Made by a program: the position numbers and the translations under genes. 9,277 nt of DNA from an uncultured delta proteobacterium (GTDB lineage Bacteria > Myxococcota_A > Polyangia > Polyangiales > Ga0077539), in contig CAIOSS010001202.1 of NCBI GenBank assembly GCA_903860995.1, forward strand, positions 1 to 9,277, written 5' to 3'. Of this stretch, positions 1-5,959 are shown piece after piece. Each line of letters opens with the position of its first letter. The stretch's first letter is position 1. The notes under the pieces were generated by a model that saw nothing but the letters and a program-made list of their open reading frames with translations, searched no databases and was not told where the DNA came from.

Positions 1-57
1 AAGCGCGACCCGAAGTGGTACTCGACGCGCATCCAGCACATCCGCGGCGTCACCGAA
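1..57 (+). other. Inverted fragment of a second S-adenosylhomocysteinase gene (probable chimera arm)
   Basis: Read in + frame 1, this stretch gives KRDPKWYSTRIQHIRGVTE. That resembles the segment just before the EETTTGV motif in the subclass of SAH hydrolases carrying a roughly 40-residue insert (family pattern: DKW or DPKW, about 9 residues, then KGVTEETTTG). After GVTE the similarity stops, and the sequence continues as the antisense of a different SAH hydrolase gene. The - strand gene has a short HNKYHQLFEGPDPIRGITEE at the equivalent place, so this fragment is not an inverted copy of that gene; it must come from a paralogue or another genome. The arms meet at GTCACCGAA (49-57), which suits both genes. 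The match to the insert subclass is from memory of the family. Confidence 0.6.
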
Positions 58-741
58 GCCGCAGATCACGGCCGTCTTGCCGCCGATCATCACGTCGGTG
101 GCGCGGTTGAGGCCGTCGATCAGCGAGTGCCGGCAGCCGTAGATGTTGTCGAACTTCGACTTGGTGACCGAGTCGTTGACGTTGATCGCCGGCACCTTGA
201 GCGTGCCCTTGCGGAACATGTCGTAGAGCCGGTGCACGCCCGTGGTGGTCTCCTCGGTGATGCCGCGGATGGGGTCCGGGCCCTCGAAGAGCTGGTGGTA
301 CTTGTTGTGGATGAGGACGGTGAGGTCACCGCCGTCGTCCAGGATCATGTTCGGCCCCTTGCCGCCCTCGAAGGCGTAGATCTGCTGCTCGAGGCACCAG
401 TCGTACTCGGCCTCGGTCTCGCCCTTCCACGCGAACACCGGCACCCCGGTGACGGCGATGGCCGCGGCGGCCTCGTCCTGGGTCGAGAAGATGTTGCAGC
501 TGGTCCAGGTGACCTCGGCGCCGAGCGCGGTGAGCGTCTCGATGAGCACCGCGGTCTCGATGGTCATGTGCAGGCAGCCCGCGATGCGCGCGCCCTTGAG
601 GGCCTGCGACGGGCCGAACTCCGCCCGCACGGCCATGAGCCCGGGCATCTCCTTCTCCGCCATGCGGATGGCCTTGCGGCCGTGCTCCGCCATCGTGATG
701 TCCTTGACCTTGAACTTGCCGGACTTCTCGTTGTTGCTCAT
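49..741 (-). CDS. ahcY: S-adenosylhomocysteinase, N-terminal part (3' end lost at junction/window edge)
   Basis: Hydrolyses S-adenosylhomocysteine (SAH) to adenosine and homocysteine in the cytoplasm, relieving product inhibition of methyltransferases. About 231 residues are genuine. Visible family marks are CLHMTIETAVL (56-66, including the substrate-binding His/Thr), TWTSCNIFSTQDEAAAAI (78-95), DDGGDLT (135-141), EETTTGVHRLY (163-173), NVNDSVTKSKFDN (187-199, with the catalytic Lys and Asp) and the start of the NAD-binding Rossmann motif CGFGD (227-231). The next residues should read VGKGCA; instead the frame stays open but reads AADVLDARR, so the glycine-rich loop and everything C-terminal is missing. 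Family length is about 430-490. The start ATG at 741 has AAGGAG (750-755) eight bases upstream. Its ATGA overlaps the stop of the upstream regulator, indicating coupling. It belongs to the short subclass without the 40-residue insert. Confidence 0.95.
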
Positions 742-1784
742 CGTCTCTTCTCCTTCTTCGCCGCGTTCGCGGCGCCCTTCGTCGATCGATCGTCCCCCGC
801 CACCCTCGCGCTCAGCAGCGTCCACGGCACCGCCCGGTCGGGCCCGTTGCCCCGCCACGCCGCCGGCACCTCCACCACCGTCGCCTGCTCCAGCGCCGCC
901 TCGCGGGCGAAGCGCCGCAGCTCGTCGGCCTCGAAGCCCAGCCACAGGTCGGCCTGCTGCGCCCGCAGCGCCTCGTCCTCGTGGGGGCCGTAGTCGAGCA
1001 CCATCACCGCGCCGCCCGGCCGCGCCAGCGCCGCCATGCGACGGAGCGTGTCCGCCGGCCGCGGCGCGTGGTGCAGCACCCTCGACGCGAACACCACGTC
1101 GGCGCCCGCGTGCCCGAGGCGCTTCAGCGCGCGCTTCACCTCCGCGCCGTCGAGCTCCCCCTCGACGAGCTCGACGTTGCCGAAGCCACGCTGCGCCACC
1201 CGCTCGGCGCACATCGCCAGCTGCGCGCCCGCCCGGTCGATGGCCAGCACCCGCGTGAAGACCGGCGCCAGGATCTCCAGCAGCCGCCCGTCGCCGGTGC
1301 CCACGTCGACCGCCAGCGCCCGCCGCTCGATGAGCGGCGCCAGCGCCAGCAGGTACGCCGCGAGCTCGGGCGGCGGCCCCACCACCACGGCGCCCTTCGC
1401 CGAGCGCGCGAAGAACTCCCGCGTCGAGCGCTCGCGCGCGCCCACTACGTCGGCCACCCGCGCGAGGCTGCCGTCGCGGTCGCAGAGCGAGCGCCCGGTG
1501 CGCAGCGCGTCGTCGACCACCGGATCGACAGGGCCCTCGGCGCTCACCTGCACCAGGGCCCAGGTGCCGTGCCGGCGCACCCGAACGAGGCCCGCCTGAC
1601 GGAGCGCCGCGACGTGCCGCGACACGTTGGGCTGGAGCTCGCCGAGGAGCTCCGCGAGCTCGCCCACCGCGAGCGCGTCGACCGAGGCCAGCGCCAGCAG
1701 CCGCAGCCGCAACGGCTCGGAGAGGAGCCGGTAAAGCTCCCACCGGGTATGCGTTACAGGGGCGTTGGGGGCCTGAAGCTCCAT
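738..1784 (-). CDS. sahR: SahR-like regulator: ArsR-type HTH fused to a SAM/SAH-binding methyltransferase-like domain
   Basis: A 348-residue protein. Residues about 12-82 form an ArsR-type winged helix (WELYRLLSEPLRLRLLAL, then ELAELLGELQPNVSRHVAALRQAGLVRVRRHG). Residues about 155-270 form a class I methyltransferase fold, with motif I VDVGTGDGR (159-167), acidic AIDRA (181-185) and VLHHAPRP near 237-244. The same architecture next to ahcY is known for SahR in Desulfovibrio and other Proteobacteria, where the protein senses SAH and represses methionine-cycle genes. The methyltransferase domain is therefore probably a ligand sensor rather than an enzyme; that is inference. I chose ATG 1784 because the HTH begins about 12 residues later and a good promoter ends just before it. 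In-frame starts at 1808 and 1892 lie upstream of or inside that promoter. The C-terminal AAKKEKRR is encoded by the ribosome binding site of ahcY. A true methyltransferase activity cannot be excluded. Confidence 0.88.
   Translation of the reverse strand: MELQAPNAPVTHTRWELYRLLSEPLRLRLLALASVDALAVGELAELLGELQPNVSRHVAALRQAGLVRVRRHGTWALVQVSAEGPVDPVVDDALRTGRSLCDRDGSLARVADVVGARERSTREFFARSAKGAVVVGPPPELAAYLLALAPLIERRALAVDVGTGDGRLLEILAPVFTRVLAIDRAGAQLAMCAERVAQRGFGNVELVEGELDGAEVKRALKRLGHAGADVVFASRVLHHAPRPADTLRRMAALARPGGAVMVLDYGPHEDEALRAQQADLWLGFEADELRRFAREAALEQATVVEVPAAWRGNGPDRAVPWTLLSARVAGDDRSTKGAANAAKKEKRR
750..755 (-). promoter_or_regulatory. Ribosome binding site of ahcY
   Basis: AAGGAG on the - strand, eight bases before the ahcY ATG at 741. 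It lies inside the last codons of the regulator gene. Together with the ATGA overlap it supports this start and translational coupling. Confidence 0.8.
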
Positions 1785-1790
1785 CCAGCA

Positions 1791-1814
1791 ATGCCTATAT
1801 ACGTCCATAGGAAT
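1791..1814. promoter_or_regulatory. Inverted repeat over the -10 and most of the spacer: candidate SahR operator
   Basis: The arms ATGCCTAT (1791-1798) and ATAGGAAT (1807-1814) are inverted copies with one mismatch in eight, separated by eight bases. The inner CCTAT/ATAGG core is perfect. The repeat covers the -10 and all but two bases of the -10/-35 spacer of the operon promoter, where an ArsR-family repressor would block transcription. It is AT-rich in an otherwise very GC-rich region. Assignment to SahR is from position, not from a consensus match. Confidence 0.55.
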
Positions 1815-1822
1815 GTTTGCAA
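1794..1822 (-). promoter_or_regulatory. Sigma-70-like promoter of the sahR-ahcY operon
   Basis: On the - strand, TTGCAA (1822-1817, 4/6 to TTGACA) is followed by exactly 17 bases and TATAGG (1799-1794, 4/6 to TATAAT). Transcription would start near 1787, only about three bases before ATG 1784. The mRNA would be leaderless or nearly so, in line with the lack of a Shine-Dalgarno sequence there. Confidence 0.6.
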
Positions 1823-1930
1823 GCGAGGCGGAACGGTCTCCATCGCGGGGACGGGACGCGTCGGCGCTGGCGATGCCCGAAGGTTTGCTCATAGAGTCGC
1901 GCCCGTCCGGCGTTCAGGCCGGGCCATATA

Positions 1931-1939
1931 GGGAGAAAG
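1931..1939 (+). promoter_or_regulatory. Ribosome binding site of the TRAP permease gene
   Basis: GGGAGAAAG ends eight bases before ATG 1948. It fixes that start over the in-frame ATG at 1813, which lies within the sahR promoter/operator region. Confidence 0.7.
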
Positions 1940-1947
1940 CTCAGACC

Positions 1948-4785
1948 ATGGCAGGTGCCGCACCGACCGCGAAGCCCGCGCCGTTTCTCCGACCTCTCGA
2001 CCGCCTCGATCGGGGCGTGTTGCTGGCGGAGAGCGCGCTCAGCCTCGTCATCGTCGTCTTCATGTTGTTCGCTGCGGTCTCCGAGTCCGCCTTCCGGGTG
2101 GTCCAGAACTGGCACCTCGGGGCGCGCATCGGTCTCTGCGCCGCGCTGTGGCTGCTGCTCGTGGGGCTCAAGCTCTCGGGCGCGCCCACCGAGCCGGCGC
2201 CCGCGGAGGGACTCGTCAAGCGCCTGCTCGGGAAGGACCTCCCGCGCCGCGCCGCCGTCAACCAGGCCATCGCGATGTTCGCGCCGGCGGCCATCGTGCT
2301 CGGCGCGGCCACCGAGTGGCTGATGCGCGCGGTGCTCCCCATCGCCTCGGACGTGCTGCTGCACGGCACCATCTGGGCGGCCTTCCTCGGCGCGAGCTTC
2401 GCCACCCGCGGGCGCAAGCACCTGGCCATCGACGCCCTCTCCCGGCTGCTGCCCGACCGCGGCCGCCGCCTCGTGGTCGGCGTGTCGGCCACGATGGGGG
2501 CCTTCGTGGCCTTCGCGCTCGCCCAGGGCGTCTACGGCTGCCTCATGGAGGCCTCGCACCAGGCGATTCGCACGCTCGCGGAGAACCGTCGCAACGGCGT
2601 CTCGAGCCCGATCGACCAGTCCTTCGAGTACCAGTACGTCATCCCCGCGGGCTTCCTGTTCATCGGCCTGCGCCTCGCGCTGCACGGGTTCCATGAGTTC
2701 GTCGCGGGCCTGGCCAACTACAAGGCCCCGAAGCCTGCCACCCCGATGGGCGACCCGGTCGCCGCCGCGCACGAGGGCGCCAGCGTCGAGGAGCCCAAGG
2801 TGCCGCCCGCGGTCGACCGCGCGGACGCCACGGAGATCGGCATCGCCCTCGCGGCGCTGGTCGGCGTCATCGCCGTCGTCGCGGGCTCGACCATCATCAA
2901 GCCCGTGCTCGGGATGTGCCTGCTCGCGGCCGTCACGCTGGTGGTCCCGCTCATCAACCGCAAGCGCAACACGGGCTCCTACGACCCGCCGTACGCCGAC
3001 CCCTACGAGCCGGTGCAGGGTGGCCCGCAGCACTTCGCCATCGCGGCGGTGCTGGTGCTCTCCATCCTCGCGGTGATGCGCTACGGGCTCGTGCCGCACA
3101 TCGCGACCATCCCCCTCACGGCGGGCATCGCGTTCTTCGCGGTGATGGCCCTGCTCGGGGCGCCGCTCTTCAGCTTCCTCGGCGGCATGGGGCTCTTCCT
3201 CTTCGTGAAGTTCTTCCTGATGGACCCCGACGTGAGCCGCCACGCCAACGCGTTCGGCAACTCCGTCGAGGACATCCTCGGCAACCACTTCGCCCGCATG
3301 AGCGTGCTGGCGACGATCCCGCTGTTCACCCTCGCGGGCTACATCATGTCCGAGTCGCGCATGCCCCAGCGGCTCGTGCGGGTCTCCCGCGCCCTCCTCG
3401 GCTGGATGCCCGGCGGCCTCGCCGTCGTGTGCGTCTTCGCCTCGGCCTTCTTCACCATCTTCTCGGGGGCGTCGGGCATCACCATCGTCGCCGTCGGCGG
3501 CCTGCTCGTGCCCGCCCTGCTCCGCGACAAGTACCCCGAGAAGTTCTCCCTCGGGCTCGTGACCGCGGGCGGCGCGCTCGGCATCACCGTGCCGCCGTGC
3601 CTCCCGCTCATCGTGTACGGCATCGTCGCCGGCCTCCAGGAGCCCGCGCCGGGCCAGGAGCGCCTGGAGCTGCAGAAGTTCCTGGTGGTGGGCCTCGTGC
3701 CGGGGCTCGTCGCCATCGGCATCGTGATCGTCTACTGCGTGATCATCGGCGTCATCGCGAAGGTGCCGCGCTCGCGCTTCGACTGGTCCGAGGCCAAGGC
3801 CGCCCTCTGGGAGGCCAAGTGGGAGCTCATCCTCCCGGTCTTCCTGCTCACCGGCCTCGTGAAGGGCATCTTCAACCCGTCGCAGGCGGCGGCCTTCACG
3901 GCCTTCTACGTCGTCGTGATGGAGGTCTTCGTCTACCGCGACCTCACCATCAAGGACGACCTCCCCCGCATCATCCCGGAGTCCATGGTGCTCGTGGGCG
4001 CCATCTTCGTGAAGCTCTGCGCGGCGACCGTTCTGGTCGGCTACTTCGTGCAGGCGCAGATCGCCGACCGGCTCTTCGAGTGGCTCACCTGCGGGCCGCC
4101 CGCGCTGGCGTACATGCACGCCCACGCGGACTCCATCGGCACCTGCCGCGAGGCCGTCGACATCCTCGGGCAGAACCACCAGAGCGCCGGCGGGCTCATC
4201 GACTCCAAGCTGTCCTTCCTCATCGCGCTCAACTTCTTCCTGCTGTTGATCGGCATGTTGATGGACATCTTCTCGGCCATCGTCGTGGTCGTGCCGCTCA
4301 TCGCGGGCATCGCGCTCCACTTCAACATCAACCCGTACCACCTGGGCATCGTCTTCCTGATGAACCTGGAGATCGGGTACCTGATGCCGCCGATGGGGCT
4401 CAACCTCTTCATCGCGGGCTTCCGCTTCAACCGCCCGGTGCCCGACCTCTACAAGATGGTCCTGCCCTTCATCGCGCTCTTCATCGGCGCGCTGATGATC
4501 GTGACCTACGTGCCCGCGCTCACCACCTTCACCATCCCGCGCTCCACCGTCGCCGCCGCGCCGCTCGCGGCGACCACCGCCGCCACGCCGGGCGGAGCCA
4601 CCCCGGCGCCGGGCGAGCCCGCGCTCCCCGCGGCGGGCAACTGCGACACGCCAGGTGAAGACGAGTCCTTCGATGACTTCACCCGACGCTGCACGCCCGC
4701 CGAAGACACCGACGGCGGAGCGCCCGCCGCCGCGCCCGAGCCGGCCGCGCCCTCAGGCGACGCCGCCGCCCCCGCCGTCGACTGA
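1948..4785 (+). CDS. TRAP transporter permease, fused DctQ-DctM subunits
   Basis: A 945-residue inner-membrane protein for ion-gradient-driven uptake, normally working with a periplasmic substrate-binding protein; none lies in the window. The small-subunit part (about 1-255) begins LDRLDRGVLL and carries the DctQ-like segment IWAAFLGASFATRGRKHLAID (about 140-162), but has extra hydrophobic stretches before it (about 28-48, 58-72, 100-125). A hydrophilic linker (about 255-295) leads to the large subunit, marked by TIPLFTLAGYIMSESRMP (about 457-474), FFTIFSGASGITIVAVGG and the hallmark GITVPPCLPLIVYG (545-558); MDIFSAIVVVVPLIAGIA and LEIGYLMPPMGLNLF are near the end. Two unusual parts are a polar insertion (about 713-754) with Cys715 and Cys733, and an Ala/Pro/Gly/Thr-rich tail (about 860-945) with Cys899 and Cys915. 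Substrate is unknown. It is divergent from sahR-ahcY and shares a 163 bp spacer with it. Confidence 0.9.
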   Translation: MAGAAPTAKPAPFLRPLDRLDRGVLLAESALSLVIVVFMLFAAVSESAFRVVQNWHLGARIGLCAALWLLLVGLKLSGAPTEPAPAEGLVKRLLGKDLPRRAAVNQAIAMFAPAAIVLGAATEWLMRAVLPIASDVLLHGTIWAAFLGASFATRGRKHLAIDALSRLLPDRGRRLVVGVSATMGAFVAFALAQGVYGCLMEASHQAIRTLAENRRNGVSSPIDQSFEYQYVIPAGFLFIGLRLALHGFHEFVAGLANYKAPKPATPMGDPVAAAHEGASVEEPKVPPAVDRADATEIGIALAALVGVIAVVAGSTIIKPVLGMCLLAAVTLVVPLINRKRNTGSYDPPYADPYEPVQGGPQHFAIAAVLVLSILAVMRYGLVPHIATIPLTAGIAFFAVMALLGAPLFSFLGGMGLFLFVKFFLMDPDVSRHANAFGNSVEDILGNHFARMSVLATIPLFTLAGYIMSESRMPQRLVRVSRALLGWMPGGLAVVCVFASAFFTIFSGASGITIVAVGGLLVPALLRDKYPEKFSLGLVTAGGALGITVPPCLPLIVYGIVAGLQEPAPGQERLELQKFLVVGLVPGLVAIGIVIVYCVIIGVIAKVPRSRFDWSEAKAALWEAKWELILPVFLLTGLVKGIFNPSQAAAFTAFYVVVMEVFVYRDLTIKDDLPRIIPESMVLVGAIFVKLCAATVLVGYFVQAQIADRLFEWLTCGPPALAYMHAHADSIGTCREAVDILGQNHQSAGGLIDSKLSFLIALNFFLLLIGMLMDIFSAIVVVVPLIAGIALHFNINPYHLGIVFLMNLEIGYLMPPMGLNLFIAGFRFNRPVPDLYKMVLPFIALFIGALMIVTYVPALTTFTIPRSTVAAAPLAATTAATPGGATPAPGEPALPAAGNCDTPGEDESFDDFTRRCTPAEDTDGGAPAAAPEPAAPSGDAAAPAVD

Positions 4786-4834
4786 CCTCCCTCCCCTCCC
4801 ACTTCCCTCGTCAGCCCGGGATCGCGACGCGAGC

Positions 4835-4858
4835 CCGGCGGGCCCTTCTCCCCGCCGG
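4835..4858. terminator. GC hairpin between convergent genes, possible bidirectional terminator
   Basis: CCGGCGGG (4835-4842) and CCCGCCGG (4851-4858) form a perfect 8 bp stem with an 8-base loop. It lies 50 bases after the TRAP stop and 17 bases beyond the stop inferred for the small - strand ORF. Neither strand has a T tract afterwards, so intrinsic termination is uncertain. Confidence 0.4.
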
Positions 4859-4874
4859 TGCGATCGCGCCGTGA

Positions 4875-5011
4875 TCACTTGAAGAAGTCGGGCAACCCCT
4901 TTGCGGCGCACGCCCATCGACTCGAGCGTCTCGTCGTCGAGCGCGCAGGGCGTCGAGCTGACGGCTCGAGAGCAGCGCACCGCCGCACGCACAGAGCAGC
5001 GGGTTCGTCAT
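4875..5011 (-). pseudogene. Small ORF with two apparent single-base insertions (frameshifted, possible zinc-ribbon-like peptide)
   Basis: From ATG 5011 the frame reads MTNPLLCACGGALLSSRQLDAL and then decays into Arg-rich sequence. A second frame continues sensibly with LDDETLESMGVRRKG, and a third with LPDFFK and a TGA at 4877-4875. The 137 bases equal 45 codons plus two, so removing one base near the CCC at about 4950 and one in the GGGG at about 4899 gives one 44-residue protein. GAAGAG lies nine bases before the ATG. It follows the cupredoxin gene by 54 bases on the same strand and ends just before the GC hairpin. CxC and a possible third Cys near the first shift suggest metal binding, but I do not recognise a family. 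Chance coding-like frames in GC-rich DNA remain possible. Confidence 0.4.
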
Positions 5012-5065
5012 GGCGCCGAACTCTTCACCGCGCGGGGCAGCGGATCGCGCGGGGGCCCCGCCCCC

Positions 5066-5449
5066 CTACTGCGCCACCACGCTGCCGCGGTACATCCCCA
5101 TGCCGCAGGTGAACGCGAGCTCCCCCGAGGCGGGCACAATCACCGCGACCTCGACGGCCTGTCCCACCGGCAGGTCGCGCTCGAGGTTGCCCATCGACGG
5201 GAACTTCACCTTCTCCCCGCAGTTGAGCGCGTCGGCGCGGCGGAAGACCAGCGTGAGAGAGCGACCCGCGGCCGCCCGGATGGTCGCCGGGTGATAGCCC
5301 TGATCGTCGACGCGGACCTCCACCCGACCGTCGGCCGGTGCGGTCACGGCGCTCGGCCCCGGCGACGGCGGTCGATGCGCGGCCTCGCGCTGGCACGCCG
5401 CGAGGAGGGTGGTGAGGGCGACGACGGCGAGGCGATGCGAGGACGACAT
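5066..5449 (-). CDS. Cupredoxin-domain lipoprotein (copper-binding type)
   Basis: A 127-residue exported lipoprotein. Residues 1-19 are a lipoprotein signal (basic/polar start, VVALTTLLAAC) with lipobox LAAC, so Cys19 should be lipidated. Residues 20-40 are a Pro/Ala linker. Residues about 42-126 form a single cupredoxin fold: VEVRVDDQGYHPATIRAAAG (43-62), LTLVFRRADALNCGEKVKFP (65-84), LERDLPVGQ (89-97), then FTCGMGMYRGSVV (113-125). Cys77, Cys115, Met117 and Met119 sit where this family (often fused to or near copper P-type ATPases) keeps its metal ligands and conserved CGMxMxxG. The likely role is periplasmic copper binding or trafficking; electron transfer is the alternative. Start ATG 5449 is chosen because GGAG lies seven bases upstream and the signal peptide starts here; an upstream in-frame extension to 5698 is Arg/Pro-rich and non-coding in appearance. 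Stop is TAG. Confidence 0.85.
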   Translation of the reverse strand: MSSSHRLAVVALTTLLAACQREAAHRPPSPGPSAVTAPADGRVEVRVDDQGYHPATIRAAAGRSLTLVFRRADALNCGEKVKFPSMGNLERDLPVGQAVEVAVIVPASGELAFTCGMGMYRGSVVAQ

Positions 5450-5514
5450 GACGTGACTCCGTGGCGGTGGGACGGGTTCAGGGTCCCTCGTCGGGCGCCT
5501 GCTCCGGGTCAACA

Positions 5515-5536
5515 GGTAGCAGAGAATCTGGCTACC
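5515..5536. promoter_or_regulatory. Dyad in the divergent spacer upstream of the cupredoxin gene
   Basis: GGTAGC (5515-5520) and GCTACC (5531-5536) are perfect inverted arms. Pairing extends inward (AGA with TCT) past a one-base bulge, leaving a three-base loop. No T tract follows, and it lies 66 bases upstream of the cupredoxin start, so an operator is more likely than a terminator. The bound regulator is unknown. Confidence 0.45.
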
Positions 5537-5544
5537 ACCCGCGT

Positions 5545-5558
5545 GCCGACGCGTCGGC
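5545..5558. promoter_or_regulatory. Perfect 14 bp palindrome
   Basis: GCCGACGCGTCGGC reads the same on both strands, 19 bases before the + strand ATG at 5578 and 96 bases upstream of the cupredoxin start. It could be an operator for the divergent pair, but short GC palindromes also occur by chance in DNA of this composition. Confidence 0.35.
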
Positions 5559-5577
5559 GTTGATATCGTCGCGCGCC

Positions 5578-5943
5578 ATGACCCCGCGCTTGCTCCAGCC
5601 GTGGGGGGGATTTCGGTTTCGACTCCGACGCTTCGGCCGACGCCCCGACGCCTGATGCGCGAACGCCCCCGGAGGACAGCGCCCGCCCGCCCGCCCACGT
5701 CGGCCCAGGCCCCGACGACAGCGGCACCGCCTCCGCCGACCTGGGCCCGTCCACGAGCTGCATGTCCGACCGCGACGGCCCGACCACCCGGACCCCTTCC
5801 TCGACCTCGGGGACATGTGCTCGATGTCCCTCTCGACCAGCCGCAACCGCTGGTACTTCCACATGGAAGGCCAGAGCCAGTTCTTGAACGGCAGCGGGGA
5901 GTATCTCGGGCACTGCGACGCGACCTGGTCGTCGGGGACGTAG
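5578..5943 (+). pseudogene. Asp/Pro/Ala-rich cysteine-containing protein, interrupted by two compensating indels
   Basis: The frame starts MTPRLLQPWG, shifts at a run of seven G (5603-5609) to DFGFDSDASADAPTPDARTP, continues through SADLGPSTSCMSDRDGP, and near 5780 (missing one C) returns to the original frame: HPDPFLDLGDMCSMSLSTS, RNRWYFHMEGQSQF, ending GEYLGHCDATWSSGT with TAG at 5941. Total length is a whole 122 codons. The last part has the residue variety of a real folded domain with Trp, Tyr, Phe and two of three Cys; the middle is a linker typical of myxobacterial surface proteins. A lipoprotein or Sec signal would be expected but the 10-residue start does not provide one, so N-terminal sequence may also be damaged. 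Product is unknown. It may be a true pseudogene or carry sequencing indels. It converges with the DUF2079 gene, 16 bases away. Confidence 0.55.
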
Positions 5944-5959
5944 CCGGGAGGATGGGTGC

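Noticed and set aside
1785..1892. Longer SahR starts at 1808 and 1892
   Set aside because: Both lie upstream of the predicted -10, have weak ribosome binding sites, and add residues before an HTH domain that already has a normal lead-in.
1813..1947. 45-codon N-terminal extension of the TRAP protein
   Set aside because: The ribosome binding site at 1931-1939 points to ATG 1948, and the extension would start inside the sahR promoter region.
1795..4341. 848-codon open frame antisense to the TRAP gene
   Set aside because: Asp/Glu/His/Arg-rich with no domain; a typical antisense shadow of a GC3-rich membrane gene. The + strand frame has clear TRAP motifs.
4860..4878. Adjacent 8 bp palindromes GCGATCGC and GTGATCAC
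   Set aside because: Too short to separate from chance in this composition; the second overlaps the inferred stop of the small ORF.
4753..4992. 79-codon - strand frame with GTG start running into the TRAP 3' end
   Set aside because: Its tail is Gly/Arg/Ser low complexity antisense to TRAP; only the central segment looks coding and is better explained by the frameshifted 44-residue ORF.
5450..5698. Upstream extension of the cupredoxin frame
   Set aside because: Arg/Pro-rich and overlapping the + strand ORF region; the lipoprotein signal starts cleanly at 5449 with a GGAG site.
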